Below, piece after piece: positions 7,736-16,891 of a DNA stretch of 64,000 nucleotides; position 1 is the first letter of the stretch; every line of letters begins with the position of its first letter. The translations under genes and the position numbers were made by a program. Origin of the DNA: Kutzneria buriramensis (GTDB lineage: Bacteria; Actinomycetota; Actinomycetes; Mycobacteriales; Pseudonocardiaceae); assembly GCF_003387475.1 (NCBI RefSeq), contig NZ_QUNO01000001.1:310001-374000 (forward strand), in the 5' to 3' direction. Under the pieces are notes generated by a model that was given only the letters and a program-made list of their open reading frames with translations, was not told the DNA's origin and did no database searches.

Positions 7736-8770
7736 GGAGGGGATCTCCACAGGCGCTGACCGGGGGTATGTCAGCAAAACGATTGTGACATGCGCCGTTG
7801 CCGCGTGCGAGGGTTTCGCACTGGATTCATGCCCGAATTTCCTGCTTGAAAACCAGATAGTCGCCAACCGTTCGGGGTGATCATTGCTCGGCCCGGCTGA
7901 GCGGGGCTGCTCCGGACAGCGCTTGCGTTCGACGGCGTCCGCCCGCTACGGATGCGTTGAAACGGTTGAGGCCGACAGTACGCAGTGTGACCGCGGCGGT
8001 GACTCGCTACTCATCGTCGCATTCGGGTGCCGTCGCGACTTTGAGTGACGACATTCACCATCCACGGTATGTGAACTTTTCGCGGGGTCCGCGGATGCCT
8101 CGTTGGCGCGTGTCGGAGTCCTCGCGCCGCATAGCCTGTACGGCCGTCAAAGAGGCGGCCGATGGCCCCTGACCTGCGGCGGCGTGCCGGCCGCGATCAT
8201 GAGGGCGGGTGACGACCGGGCAATCCCCGCCGTTGGCATGGACGGTATGTCCGCGGTTCTCGAAGTCGTCGAACCGGGCGGCGGCGGCCGACGACACACG
8301 TGACAACTTCTTGTGCGACGCCATTGACAATGGTTGAGCCATGCTCTCTCTCGGCGCGGTGTCGCTCTCCGGAGAGTGACGCGGGCTTGCTCGCGCGACT
8401 TCCGGGGCGTGGCCGCACACTACGAAGAGCAACGCGATCAGCTTGTTGTTCTCCGGCGTGTGGCCGCGTTCTCGAACCCGGGTTCGCCCCGGGCCGTCGG
8501 CACGCGTCCGCGACCATTCCACCGTGTTCCCCGCATGGTTCGCGGCCCGTTGAGGCGTGCCGCCTCGCCCGTGCGGGCAATGGCGGCGGCGCCGGCGACG
8601 ACCCCCGGCGACCGGCTTGACCGGTGCAGGCCCGGAGGTGTTGATCAGTGGCCGTTCTGGTGCATAACTCACGGTCACTCTCCGTCTGATGGGAATCACT
8701 CTCCGGGGGGCTGCAAGGCGCGCCGCGGCTCGCTTAGCCTCGCCGCCGAAGGCCGAGTCGGGGAGGCATC
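7736..8770. other. About 1 kb with no convincing gene
   Basis: Open frames here, including a 214-codon one on the minus strand (8055-8699), have Arg/Pro/His-rich composition and no recognisable domain. Two small perfect dyads are visible: CCATTG-A-CAATGG around 8320-8333 and the 14-bp palindrome CGAACCCGGGTTCG at 8473-8486. The stretch is less GC-rich than its surroundings in places. Nothing else can be supported. Confidence 0.5.
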
Positions 8771-9013
8771 ATGAGCGGGAACCTGGAAGTCCGGAAGCTC
8801 CTCTGGCAGCACGACGACGCGATGCCGCGTGGCTCGACGAACGGCGTGCCCGCCCAGCGCAGCGACGAGCCCTCGAAGATCTCCGCCGAGCAGGTGCACC
8901 GGGCCCGCCTCGCGGTCGCCCGCGGCGCGCTCGACGTGGACGACTGCCGGCAGCTGCTCGACATGTTGGGGCTCGCGCCCGGTGAGGACGGGGTGCCGCC
9001 GGTCCGTCGGTGA
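8771..9013 (+). CDS. Small hypothetical protein
   Basis: An 80-residue acidic, helical protein. GGGGAGG is well placed before the ATG, and codon use matches the genome, so I take it as real. The C-terminal half (AEQVHRARLAVARGALDVDD, then a Leu-rich helix) looks like a compact helical bundle; the N-terminus is disordered. It lies alone upstream of the tRNA cluster. No function is recognised. Confidence 0.6.
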   Translation: MSGNLEVRKLLWQHDDAMPRGSTNGVPAQRSDEPSKISAEQVHRARLAVARGALDVDDCRQLLDMLGLAPGEDGVPPVRR

Positions 9014-9376
9014 CGCGGCGTTCCTCCCCGCGGGGACCAGGCCGGTCGCCGGGGCCGAAGGCGTTCGGGGCGCCTCCCGGCGGTCGGTCCGCCCACACAT
9101 GAGGTTCCGTCAGGTGCGGCGGGAGCCGCATTCGAAATGTTCGAGCCGTCTCGTGGAATTCACGCGCCGGGGTGTGTGAACGGGTCGGCTTTGCCGACCG
9201 GTGAATTCCGGCCGCGCGGGCGGGCGTCGCCCGGCGATCCAGATGTGGCGCAGCACACTTCGACGCGTCCGGCGGCGTCGGCGGGCCGGATCAGGGCCCT
9301 GATCAGGGCCTGATCGTCCGGGGGTCGTCTGCGGCCGGGGTAAAAGCGCAGGTAGGCGCGTTCCGGCCCCCCGGTT
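9014..9376. other. Gene-free stretch with a GATC palindrome cluster
   Basis: No coding sequence is supported. At 9289-9304 there is a perfect 16-bp palindrome, GATCAGGGCCCTGATC, followed at once by a near copy ending at 9315. The two overlap by GATC and could be a protein-binding site. Confidence 0.5.
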
Positions 9377-9406
9377 TTGGAGGATGTCCCCGACGTGTTC
9401 TATGCT
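9377..9406 (+). promoter_or_regulatory. Candidate promoter of the tRNA cluster
   Basis: TTGGAG (9377-9382) and TATGCT (9401-9406) are 18 bp apart, about 75 bp before tRNA-Glu. They match the main sigma-factor consensus moderately (3/6 and 4/6). Position makes the call plausible. Confidence 0.4.
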
Positions 9407-9481
9407 TGCGGAGCTTCCAGCGGATGGTCGTTGGAGGGCCCGGATGCCAAGGTCCCTCGTAGGAGGTCCAAGGAAGCCGGA

Positions 9482-9554
9482 GTCCTCATCGTCTAGCGGC
9501 CTAGGACCCCGCCCTTTCAAGGCGGTAGCACGGGTTCGAATCCCGTTGGGGGCA
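9482..9554 (+). tRNA. tRNA-Glu (anticodon TTC)
   Basis: 73 nt with all four arms. Acceptor 9482-9488 pairs with 9547-9553, anticodon stem CCGCC/GGCGG with TTC at 9516-9518 and T-arm ACGGG/CCCGT around TTCGAAT. Discriminator base is A and no CCA is encoded. Confidence 0.97.
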
Positions 9555-9572
9555 CGAAAACCGAACAAGCAA

Positions 9573-9646
9573 GGCCCAGTGGCGCAGTTGGTTAGCGCGT
9601 CGCCCTGTCACGGCGAAGGTCGCGGGTTCAAGTCCCGTCTGGGTCG
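9573..9646 (+). tRNA. tRNA-Asp (anticodon GTC)
   Basis: 74 nt. Acceptor GGCCCAG (9573-9579) pairs with 9639-9645, discriminator G, anticodon loop CTGTCAC gives GTC. No encoded CCA. It lies 18 bp after tRNA-Glu. Confidence 0.97.
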
Positions 9647-9676
9647 CAGGAGTACGATCGGGCTTCCGGTCTTCCT

Positions 9677-9750
9677 GGCCAGGTAGCTCAGTTGGTACGA
9701 GCGACCGCCTGAAAAGCGGTAGGTCGGCGGTTCGACCCCGCCCCTGGCCA
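9677..9750 (+). tRNA. tRNA-Phe (anticodon GAA)
   Basis: 74 nt. Acceptor GGCCAGG (9677-9683) pairs with 9743-9749, discriminator A, anticodon GAA in the loop CTGAAAA. No encoded CCA. The Glu-Asp-Phe order is common in actinobacteria. Confidence 0.97.
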
Positions 9751-9785
9751 CAGCTCGTTAAAGCTCGCACAGTGTGAGATTGCGC

Positions 9786-9818
9786 AGGGCACGGAACATC
9801 TCTGATGTTCCGTGCCCT
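9786..9818 (+). terminator. Intrinsic terminator of the tRNA cluster
   Basis: A perfect 15-bp stem (9786-9800 with 9804-9818) with a TCT loop, followed by TTTGTGTT. It lies 35 bp after tRNA-Phe. Confidence 0.9.
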
Positions 9819-10161
9819 TTGTGTTATTCGCGTTCGGCCGCCGGCAGTCGACCACTCAGACGTGGCGTGCTCACTCGACTGAGTGTTCACCGGTCGCGGT
9901 ACCCCACGGATCTGCGTCACTCTCGGTTCAACTTTCGCCGTAACTTTCCCGTATCGACAAGGCGCGATGCTTACTTGTCACTCAAGTGGGGGATATTCGT
10001 GCATGCCGCTGGAAGCGTTCGGCGGTACAAGCAATAACCTAACTGCCGAATCGTCGAGGCCGTGGTTCGGATATCGTCACGCCGACCCCGCCCCGCCCTT
10101 CGTGCACGCGGGTCATCGGGAGGCACTTCTGGCCCCGAATAAGTTGATCTTGGGAGACGGG
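9819..10161. other. Leader region of the polysaccharide locus
   Basis: About 340 bp before the first polysaccharide gene, less GC-rich than the genes. It contains a loose dyad CACTCAG...CTGAGTG (about 9854-9889) and ACTTG-TCACT-CAAGT (9973-9987). The reading frame of the next gene stays open through part of it, but there are no good ribosome sites. It probably holds the operon promoter. Confidence 0.45.
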
Positions 10162-11679
10162 ATGCGGGTCCGGGTGAGACAGCTCAGACGGGACGACGCC
10201 GACACGGTGCGGATCCCGGTCCCCGTCGATCTCCGCCGACAGTGGCAGGTGGACGCCCACCCGCCCGCGCGGCCGATCACCACCTGGGAGATCAAGTACC
10301 GCCGGGTGGTCATGGCCAGCGACCTCGGCTCGATCCTCGCGGTCGTGCTGACGGTCGGCAGCCTGATCGCCGCGTCGGCGCCGAGCGGCGACTATCCGCC
10401 GCTGTTCCTGGCGGGCGCCACGGTGACCGCCATCCTCGCCTCGCTCACCGCCTGCCGCGCCTGGAGCACCGCGGTGCTGGGCCAGGAGGCCGAGGAGTTC
10501 CGCCGGCTGGGCAAGGCGATCGTCGCCGCCGCCGTGGTGCTGGCCGTGGTGAGTCTCGGCCTGAACGTGCAGGGCGTGCGGGGCTGGATCTTCGTTGTCA
10601 CGCCGACGATCGCGCTCGTCGCCTTTCCGCTGCGCTACATCCTCCGCCAGCTGCTGCACCGCCGCCGGCGCGCCGGCCGCTGCCTGCTCCCGGTGATGGT
10701 GGCCGGCAGCGTGGACACCGCCACCGACCTGATCGCGCGGACCCGCCGCGAGCCGCACAACGGCTGGCGCATCGAGGCCGTGTGCGCCGGCGGGCAGTCG
10801 GATCCGGTCGAGCACGGCGAGATCGACGGCGTGCCGGTCGTGGGTCAACTGGACGACCTGGCCGACCGCGTCCGGCGCGGCGGCTACCGCGTCGTCGCCG
10901 TCACGCCCGACCCGTACTGGACCCCGCTTCGCTTGCAGCGCCTGGCCTGGCAGCTCGAAGGCACCTCCACCGAGATGGTCGTGGCGCCGGTCCTGATGGA
11001 GGTCGCCGGCCCGCGGGTGCACGTCACCGGCGTGCTCGGCCTGCCGCTGCTGCGCGTGAGCGCGCCGACCTTCACCGGCGCCCGCCGCGTGGTCAAGGAG
11101 ATCGTCGACAAGATCGGCGCGCTCGTGCTGCTGGCCGCCCTCTCCCCGGTGCTGCTCGCCATCGCCACCGCGATCCGGCTCGGCGACCGGGGCCCCGCGC
11201 TGTACCGGCAGCGGCGGATCGGCAAGGACGGCCGCCCGTTCACGATCCTCAAGTTCCGCACCATGGTGGTCGACGCCGACCGGCACCGCGGCGACCTCCA
11301 GGCCGGCAACGAGGCCGCCGGCCCGCTGTTCAAGATGCGCCGCGACCCCCGGGTGACGGCGATCGGGGCGGTGCTGCGCCGGTTCTCCATCGACGAGCTG
11401 CCCCAGCTGTTCAACGTTCTCGGCGGCACCATGTCGCTGGTCGGCCCCCGGCCGCCGCTGCCGAGCGAGGTGCAGGCCTACGGGCCGGACATGCTGCGCC
11501 GGCTGCTGGTGAAACCCGGCCTCACCGGTTTGTGGCAGGTGAGTGGGCGCAGCGATCTGCCGTGGGACGAATCGGTTCGCCTCGATCTGCGATACGTCGA
11601 GGACTGGTCGCTCGCGCTCGACGCGCTGATCCTGTGGAAGACGGTTCGCGCGGTGGTGCGCGGCCAAGGCGCGTACTGA
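10162..11679 (+). CDS. Polyprenyl-phosphate sugar phosphotransferase (initiating enzyme)
   Basis: A 505-residue WbaP/CpsE-type enzyme that transfers a sugar phosphate from a nucleotide sugar to the lipid carrier and so starts repeat-unit assembly. The N-terminal half has about four membrane helices and a CoA-binding-like cytosolic region. The C-terminal bacterial sugar-transferase domain shows YRQRRIGKDGRPFTILKFRT, then DELPQLFNVL, SLVGPRPPLPSE and GLTGLWQVSGRS. ATG 10162 is chosen because GGGAGACGG precedes it; an in-frame start at 9883 would add 93 residues of atypical sequence. It opens a long same-strand cluster of polysaccharide genes. Confidence 0.92.
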   Translation: MRVRVRQLRRDDADTVRIPVPVDLRRQWQVDAHPPARPITTWEIKYRRVVMASDLGSILAVVLTVGSLIAASAPSGDYPPLFLAGATVTAILASLTACRAWSTAVLGQEAEEFRRLGKAIVAAAVVLAVVSLGLNVQGVRGWIFVVTPTIALVAFPLRYILRQLLHRRRRAGRCLLPVMVAGSVDTATDLIARTRREPHNGWRIEAVCAGGQSDPVEHGEIDGVPVVGQLDDLADRVRRGGYRVVAVTPDPYWTPLRLQRLAWQLEGTSTEMVVAPVLMEVAGPRVHVTGVLGLPLLRVSAPTFTGARRVVKEIVDKIGALVLLAALSPVLLAIATAIRLGDRGPALYRQRRIGKDGRPFTILKFRTMVVDADRHRGDLQAGNEAAGPLFKMRRDPRVTAIGAVLRRFSIDELPQLFNVLGGTMSLVGPRPPLPSEVQAYGPDMLRRLLVKPGLTGLWQVSGRSDLPWDESVRLDLRYVEDWSLALDALILWKTVRAVVRGQGAY

Positions 11680-11947
11680 CCGAAATTGTCGAACACAACG
11701 CTCCGGTGATCTTCCATGACCGCCGACCGCGCGACGAATGCGGTCGGTCACGATTGTGAATTGTGGACAAAAAATGCCCCGTACGACCCGTTTTGCCGGC
11801 CTCCTGTCCGAATTGGTCCACGCCGCACCGGCTGGGAAGCTGACGCATCGATCCCGGGTGAGCCGAACGGCGGCGTCGGACCTTGCCGAATGCCAGCGGC
11901 ATGACCGAGCCTGTACCGGGGATCCCGCCGTCATCACTGGAGGTCTG

Positions 11948-12904
11948 GTGAACAGGAAGGTCGCGGACAAGGCGGCCCCGACGCTCATCGGCGCCGCGAC
12001 CGCGCCGGTCGCCGTCGGACTGCCGGTGTACAACGGCGAGCCCTACCTGGCCGCCGCGCTGGCGAGCCTGCTGGCGCAGCGGGACGTCGACTTCGAGCTG
12101 TGGATCGGCGACAACTGCTCCACCGACGGCACCGAGGAGCTGTGCCGCGAGGCCGCCCGGCACGACGACCGGATCCGCTACCGCAGACGCGAGCGCAACA
12201 TCGGCCCGACCGCCAACCACAACCGCCTGGTGCACGAGGCCAGGTCGCGGTACTTCACCTGGGCCGCCTCCGACGACGCGTACGAGCCGGACCGGCTGCA
12301 CAAGATGGTCGCCGCGCTGGCCGACCGCCCCGACGCGGTGCTGGCCTTCACCTCGGCCCGTCAGATCGACTCCGGCGGGCGGACGGTCGGGCACTGGCAC
12401 AATCCGTGTCGCACCGACCACGTCGACCCGGTCGTCCGCATCCGCGACCTGATCGGCCTGGAGCACGAGAACTACCACTGCTACGGCCTGTACCTGCGGG
12501 ACGTGCTGACGAAGACCCACCTGCTGCCGCCGGTCAAGAACAACGACCGGATCCTGATCGCCGAGCTGGCGCTGTACGGCCGGTTCGTCGAGGTCCGCGA
12601 GGAACTGCTGCTGCACCGCCTGCACGAGCAGCGCCTCACCCAGTCGGTCTCGGCCCGCGACTGGTACCGGACGCAGCGCACCGACGGCCGCCGCCTGGTC
12701 CTCCCCAACGTCGAGGAGGCCGGCTGGTACCTGAGGGCCATCGCGGGGGCACCCCTGCGACGCCAGGATCGAGTGCTGGCACTGTTGGCACTGCGACCGT
12801 GGGTCCGCGAGAACGCGGCGCCGATGGCGCGCAACGTGGCCAGGGCGGCCCTCGACGGGGCACGCATGGCCGCGTCGGCCTCCGGCCGGCTGTTGGGCAA
12901 GTGA
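11948..12904 (+). CDS. Family 2 glycosyltransferase
   Basis: A 318-residue GT-A fold enzyme. VAVGLPVYNGEPYL starts the nucleotide-binding fold, GDNCSTDGT is the first acidic motif, and ASDD (107-110) fills the metal-binding DxD role. It should add one sugar to the lipid-linked repeat unit on the cytoplasmic side. GTG 11948 follows GGAGG by 4 bp. The C-terminal ~60 residues are basic and helical, perhaps for membrane contact. The donor sugar cannot be told from sequence. Confidence 0.9.
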   Translation: MNRKVADKAAPTLIGAATAPVAVGLPVYNGEPYLAAALASLLAQRDVDFELWIGDNCSTDGTEELCREAARHDDRIRYRRRERNIGPTANHNRLVHEARSRYFTWAASDDAYEPDRLHKMVAALADRPDAVLAFTSARQIDSGGRTVGHWHNPCRTDHVDPVVRIRDLIGLEHENYHCYGLYLRDVLTKTHLLPPVKNNDRILIAELALYGRFVEVREELLLHRLHEQRLTQSVSARDWYRTQRTDGRRLVLPNVEEAGWYLRAIAGAPLRRQDRVLALLALRPWVRENAAPMARNVARAALDGARMAASASGRLLGK

Positions 12905-12961
12905 GACCGAGCCGCGGGCCTGCCGCCCGCGGCGCAGAGTGACGCGAAAGGGAACACGGAC

Positions 12962-13804
12962 GTGGACGCGTTGGACATCCTGCGAGTGCTGCGACGGCGG
13001 TGGCAGATCACCGCAGCGGTCGCCGCCGCGTTCGCCGTGCTGGTCGGCGCGGTGCTGTTCCTGGTGCCCCAGCAGTACAAGGTGACCGCGATCGCCCTGG
13101 TCACGCCGGCGAGCAACCAGGACGTGCAGAACCCGTACACGGTCTCGGACCAGGCCCAGTCGCGGATGGCGGCGCTGCTGGTCACCGTGCTCACCGCGCC
13201 GGCCACCGCCGACGGCTACGTGGCCAAGGGCGCGAACGGCACCATCGAGGTCACCAACGCCAACGGCGTCACCGACACCTCCCAGACCGACAGCCCCTTC
13301 ATCACGATCACCGTGACCGACCTGTCGGCGGCCGGCGCGGTGCACGGCGCGCAGGTCGTGCGGCAGCGGGCGATCGACGAGCTGAAGAACCGCCAGGACG
13401 CGGCCCAGGTCGCCGCCGCGCAGCGGCTGACGCTGACCGACGTGCTGCCGACGACGGACGCCGTCACGACGCACGCCTCCCAGCTGCGGGCCGTCGGCCT
13501 GGTCGCCGCGCTCGGTCTGGTGCTCGGCGTGCTGGGCATCGTCGTCGCCGACCGGGTGCTGGTCTCCCGGGCCAAGCGCCGCGAAGCCGCCGAGGCGGAG
13601 GAGGCGGCCACCCCGCCGGCGGCCACCCCGCCGGCCCCGAAGGCTCCGCCGACCGCGGCCGGCGCGGCCGTCGAGAAGTTGAACGGCGCGAACGACCACC
13701 GCCGGGGCGTGCTGCCCGCCGTCACCTCGCCCGCCGACTCGCCGACGATCAAGTTCTCGCCGGTGCGCAGCGACCAGAAGCAAGGCGGGGGAAGCCGCCG
13801 ATGA
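12962..13804 (+). CDS. Wzz/YveK-like polysaccharide co-polymerase
   Basis: A 280-residue protein with an N-terminal Wzz-type start (DILRVLRRRWQITAA), one membrane helix at about 16-36, an extracytoplasmic domain, and a second helix at about 180-200. An Ala/Pro-rich cytosolic tail follows. This layout matches chain-length determinants of Gram-positive capsules. No tyrosine-kinase domain is fused or adjacent, so control of length must work without it or through a kinase elsewhere. The stop overlaps the next start (ATGA). Confidence 0.85.
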   Translation: MDALDILRVLRRRWQITAAVAAAFAVLVGAVLFLVPQQYKVTAIALVTPASNQDVQNPYTVSDQAQSRMAALLVTVLTAPATADGYVAKGANGTIEVTNANGVTDTSQTDSPFITITVTDLSAAGAVHGAQVVRQRAIDELKNRQDAAQVAAAQRLTLTDVLPTTDAVTTHASQLRAVGLVAALGLVLGVLGIVVADRVLVSRAKRREAAEAEEAATPPAATPPAPKAPPTAAGAAVEKLNGANDHRRGVLPAVTSPADSPTIKFSPVRSDQKQGGGSRR

Positions 13805-15126
13805 CGGTGGCCGCGGCCGGCAGACGCGTGCCGGTCACCACGCTCGCCGCCGAAGCCCTGTTCCGGGTCTCGCCGCACGTCGTCCTCGCCGTCTACATGC
13901 TGCTGCTGGCGTTGCCGCAGAACAACGTGCTCGCCGGCGGCGGCGGGGCGATCACCCCGGCCCGGATCGTGGCCGGCGGCTGCCTGCTGTGGTGGCTGGT
14001 GGCCCGGTTCGCCGGCGGATTCAAGCTGGCCACGGGTCCCAACCCGGTACGCCGGATCGTGCTGGTGGCGCTCGGCCTGCTGGCGGCGGCCGACGCCGTC
14101 GCGTTCATCGGCGGCGTGCCGGATTCGAGGATCTCCGGCGCGGACCGCACCGCGATGCTCTTCGTGCTCGCCGCGGGTGTGGCGCTGCTCGTCTGCGACG
14201 GCCTGAGCAGCACCCGCGCGCTGCGGGCGGTGTTCGCCGGCGCCGTGGTGGGGTTCAGCTGCTCGGCGATCGCCGCGATCGGCCAGTTCGTCCACGCCGT
14301 CGACCTGCGGACGCTCACCGTGTTCCCGGGCCTGGTCACGCAGCAGCTCGTGAGCATCTCGCTGCCACGTGGCGGCCTCGTGCGCTCGCTGGGCTTCGCC
14401 AATCACCCCATCGAGTTGGCGGCGACCGCCGCGGCGATGCTGCCGCTCACCCTGCACCTCGCCCGGTACGGCCGGCTCAAGACGTTCTGGTGGGCCTGCG
14501 CCGCGGTGCTCGCGGTCGGCCCGCTGGTGTCGATCTCCCGCACCGGTCTGCTCGGGCTCGCGGTGGTCGCGCTGTTCCTGCTGCCCCGGTACGGGCTGGT
14601 CCGCTGGCTGCTGGCCGGCGGCCTGATGGCCAGCATGGTGCTCGCCGCCGGCGTGGTGCAGCCGAAGCTGATGGACGTGCTGGTCGGCACGGTCGCCGGG
14701 TCCAGCAAGGACAGCAGCATCTGGTCCCGCCTGACCAAGTACGACTACGTGTGGCAGCACTTCCTGGCCAAACCGCTGGGCGGTCAGGGATTGGGCACCT
14801 ACGTCACGTCGGTCCAGCCGTTCCTGGACAACCAGTACCTGCTGACCGCCGTCGAGTCGGGCCTGCCCGGCCTGGTCGGCTTCGTGCTGCTGCTCGGGGT
14901 CCCGATGTGGTGGTCGTTCCGGTTCTGGCGGTCGAAGAAGATCGAGTCGCCGCCGCAGGTGCGGGACGCGGCCTGGGCGATCGGGGTGGCGCTGCTGGTG
15001 TGCGCGTTGAGCTTCGGCACGTACGACGGGCTCACCTTCCCGCAGTTCGAAGGGGTGTCCCTGATGCTCGTCGGCAGTGCGGGGGCGCTGTACCGGATCG
15101 CCCGCCGAACCGAGGTGGTCGCATGA
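13801..15126 (+). CDS. O-antigen ligase/polymerase (Wzy/WaaL-like) membrane protein
   Basis: A 441-residue protein with about 11-12 membrane helices and a large loop carrying SLGFANHPIELA and then PLGGQGLGTYVTSVQPFLDNQYL, the positions where this family binds its lipid-linked substrate. SRTGLLGLAV is also typical. It probably polymerises or ligates the repeat units outside the membrane. The ATG overlaps the preceding stop by 4 bp, giving tight translational coupling with the Wzz-like protein, its usual partner. Wzy and WaaL cannot be separated by sequence alone. Confidence 0.85.
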   Translation: MTVAAAGRRVPVTTLAAEALFRVSPHVVLAVYMLLLALPQNNVLAGGGGAITPARIVAGGCLLWWLVARFAGGFKLATGPNPVRRIVLVALGLLAAADAVAFIGGVPDSRISGADRTAMLFVLAAGVALLVCDGLSSTRALRAVFAGAVVGFSCSAIAAIGQFVHAVDLRTLTVFPGLVTQQLVSISLPRGGLVRSLGFANHPIELAATAAAMLPLTLHLARYGRLKTFWWACAAVLAVGPLVSISRTGLLGLAVVALFLLPRYGLVRWLLAGGLMASMVLAAGVVQPKLMDVLVGTVAGSSKDSSIWSRLTKYDYVWQHFLAKPLGGQGLGTYVTSVQPFLDNQYLLTAVESGLPGLVGFVLLLGVPMWWSFRFWRSKKIESPPQVRDAAWAIGVALLVCALSFGTYDGLTFPQFEGVSLMLVGSAGALYRIARRTEVVA

Positions 15127-16076
15127 CTCGGGTGCTGGTCGCGGTCGTGACCTTCAACTCCGCCGCCGATCTGCCCCGGCTGGTGGCGAGCCTGCCCGCC
15201 GGCATGGACGGCACCGACTGGCGGCTCGTCGTGGCCGACAACTGTTCGAGCGACGACACCGTCGACGTGATCAACCGCCTCGCGCCGGACGCGAAGGTGG
15301 TGCAGACCGGCGCGAACCTGGGCTATGCCGCCGGCATCAACGCCTGCGCGGAGTGGGCCGAGCCCGACGAGGCGCTGTTCGTGCTGAACGCCGACGTCGT
15401 GCTCGGACGCGGCTGCGCGCTGGCGCTGCTGGCGGCCTGCTCGACCGGCTCGGTCGGCGTGGCCGTCCCGCTCGTCACCCGAACCGACGGCACCGTCGAG
15501 CCGACGCTGCGCCGACGTCCGACGCCGACTCGCGTGCTGGCGGAGGCGCTGCTCGGCGCCCGCGCCGGCGCGTTCGGCGAGCGCGTCGAGGCGCCGATGC
15601 CGGCGCGCCCGATCGACGTCGACTGGGCCAACGGCGCCGCGCTGCTGATCCCCGCCGAGGTGCGGCTGCGTATCGGCAAGTGGCAGGAGGACCTGTTCCT
15701 GTACTCGGAGGAGGTCGACTACTGCCGCCGCGTCGTTGACGCCGGCTGGCGGGTGCGGCAGGTCCCCACCGCGCGCGCCACGCACGAGGGCGGTGACGTC
15801 ACGACCTCGCCGGCGCTGTGGGCCCAGCTGATCACCAACAAGGTCGTCCACGTGGCCCGCTGGGAGGGCCGCACGGCCGCCGAGCTGGTGTGGGCCACCC
15901 TGCTGATCGCCCAGCTCATCCGGCTACCGTTGCGCCGGGGCATCCACCGCCGCGCGCTTCGGGAACTCCTGCGCGGGCGGCGCGTGCTGGTCGCCGGCGT
16001 GCCGACCAACCCGGCCGCACCGCCGGAGTTCCGCCGACGAATCCGGGTGACCAGGGCGATAGGAGGCCGTGCGTGA
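15123..16076 (+). CDS. Family 2 glycosyltransferase, rhamnosyltransferase-like
   Basis: A 317-residue enzyme with VLVAVVTFNSAADLPRLVAS, ADNCSSDDTVD and NADVV as the metal-binding motif, and DWANGAALLIP followed by DLFLYSEEVDYCRRV. The last pattern is shared with WbbL-type rhamnosyltransferases, so rhamnose or a similar deoxysugar is a fair guess. The C-terminus is basic and probably membrane-associated. It overlaps both neighbours by 4 bp. Confidence 0.88.
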   Translation: MTRVLVAVVTFNSAADLPRLVASLPAGMDGTDWRLVVADNCSSDDTVDVINRLAPDAKVVQTGANLGYAAGINACAEWAEPDEALFVLNADVVLGRGCALALLAACSTGSVGVAVPLVTRTDGTVEPTLRRRPTPTRVLAEALLGARAGAFGERVEAPMPARPIDVDWANGAALLIPAEVRLRIGKWQEDLFLYSEEVDYCRRVVDAGWRVRQVPTARATHEGGDVTTSPALWAQLITNKVVHVARWEGRTAAELVWATLLIAQLIRLPLRRGIHRRALRELLRGRRVLVAGVPTNPAAPPEFRRRIRVTRAIGGRA

Positions 16077-16891
16077 GGGACTATGCCCTGCTGCCGCAGC
16101 CGGTGAAGGACCTGCTCCGACAGTCGGTGGGCAAGAACGTCGTCGGCGAGAACTGGTGGCGGGTGCGCTTCGCGGCCGAACGCTTCGACGCGGAGCGGGC
16201 CGAGCACACGGAGGTGGCCGCGCTGGCGCGTGGCCTGGAGCGAGTGCCGTCCGCGAGTGTCGCCGTCATCACGCCGACCTACCGCCGCGCCGACCGTTTG
16301 GTCACCGCGGTGACAAGTGCGTTGAACCAGACCGTGCGCGACGTCGTCGTGGTCGTGGTGGACGACGGCGGCGGCGAGCTGGACGGACTGCCGGACGACC
16401 CGCGGCTCGTCGTGCTCCGGTTGTCGCGCAACCACGGCAGCCCGGGCCTGGCTCGCAACGTCGCCCTCAAGCTGAGCCGATCCCCGTACGTGGCCTTCCT
16501 CGACGACGACAACACCTGGCGTCCCGACCATCTGGAGCGGGCGCTGGCGGCGCTCGAGTCCGGCGCCGGCATGGTGTACACGGCGCTGCGCCGGCTTCGC
16601 GAGGACGGCAGCGAGCTGGACGTGCTGAGCCGGCCGTTCGACCGCGCGGCCCACCGCGACGGCGAGTGGGTGGACATCAATGCCGTGGTGCTGCGGCGTT
16701 TCGCCGGCGTCCGGTTCGATCCGTGGGCGCGGCCGCGCTGGGTGCATCCGCGTGAGGACTGGGAATTCGTGCACCGGGTCTCCGCGAAATTACGGGTACG
16801 CCACGTTCCAGTGGCCACTGTGGACTATTCGGTGCACAGTGGCAGCTACTTCACCGACTGGGACGCAACGGCGATCGGAGTTTCCACGTGA
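16073..16891 (+). CDS. Family 2 glycosyltransferase
   Basis: A 272-residue enzyme. About 60 helical residues precede the catalytic fold, which starts at VAVITPTYRRADRL and continues with VDDGG and the metal site FLDDDNTW. WVHPREDWEFVHRV near the C-terminus is an acceptor-side motif of the family. GTG 16073 overlaps the previous stop (GTGA) and follows AGGAGG at 16061-16066. Donor and acceptor sugars are unknown. Confidence 0.88.
   Translation: MRDYALLPQPVKDLLRQSVGKNVVGENWWRVRFAAERFDAERAEHTEVAALARGLERVPSASVAVITPTYRRADRLVTAVTSALNQTVRDVVVVVVDDGGGELDGLPDDPRLVVLRLSRNHGSPGLARNVALKLSRSPYVAFLDDDNTWRPDHLERALAALESGAGMVYTALRRLREDGSELDVLSRPFDRAAHRDGEWVDINAVVLRRFAGVRFDPWARPRWVHPREDWEFVHRVSAKLRVRHVPVATVDYSVHSGSYFTDWDATAIGVST

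Noticed and set aside
8320-8333. A functional operator at CCATTGACAATGG
   Set aside because: It is short, there is no gene close downstream, and dyads of this size arise by chance.
8055-8699. A 214-codon minus-strand frame in the gene-poor region
   Set aside because: Irregular composition, no domain, no ribosome site, and it starts in the region before a real plus-strand gene.
10039-13783. Large minus-strand frames across the polysaccharide genes
   Set aside because: They are antisense shadows, with high Arg, His, Gln and Asp content typical of the reverse of high-GC codons.
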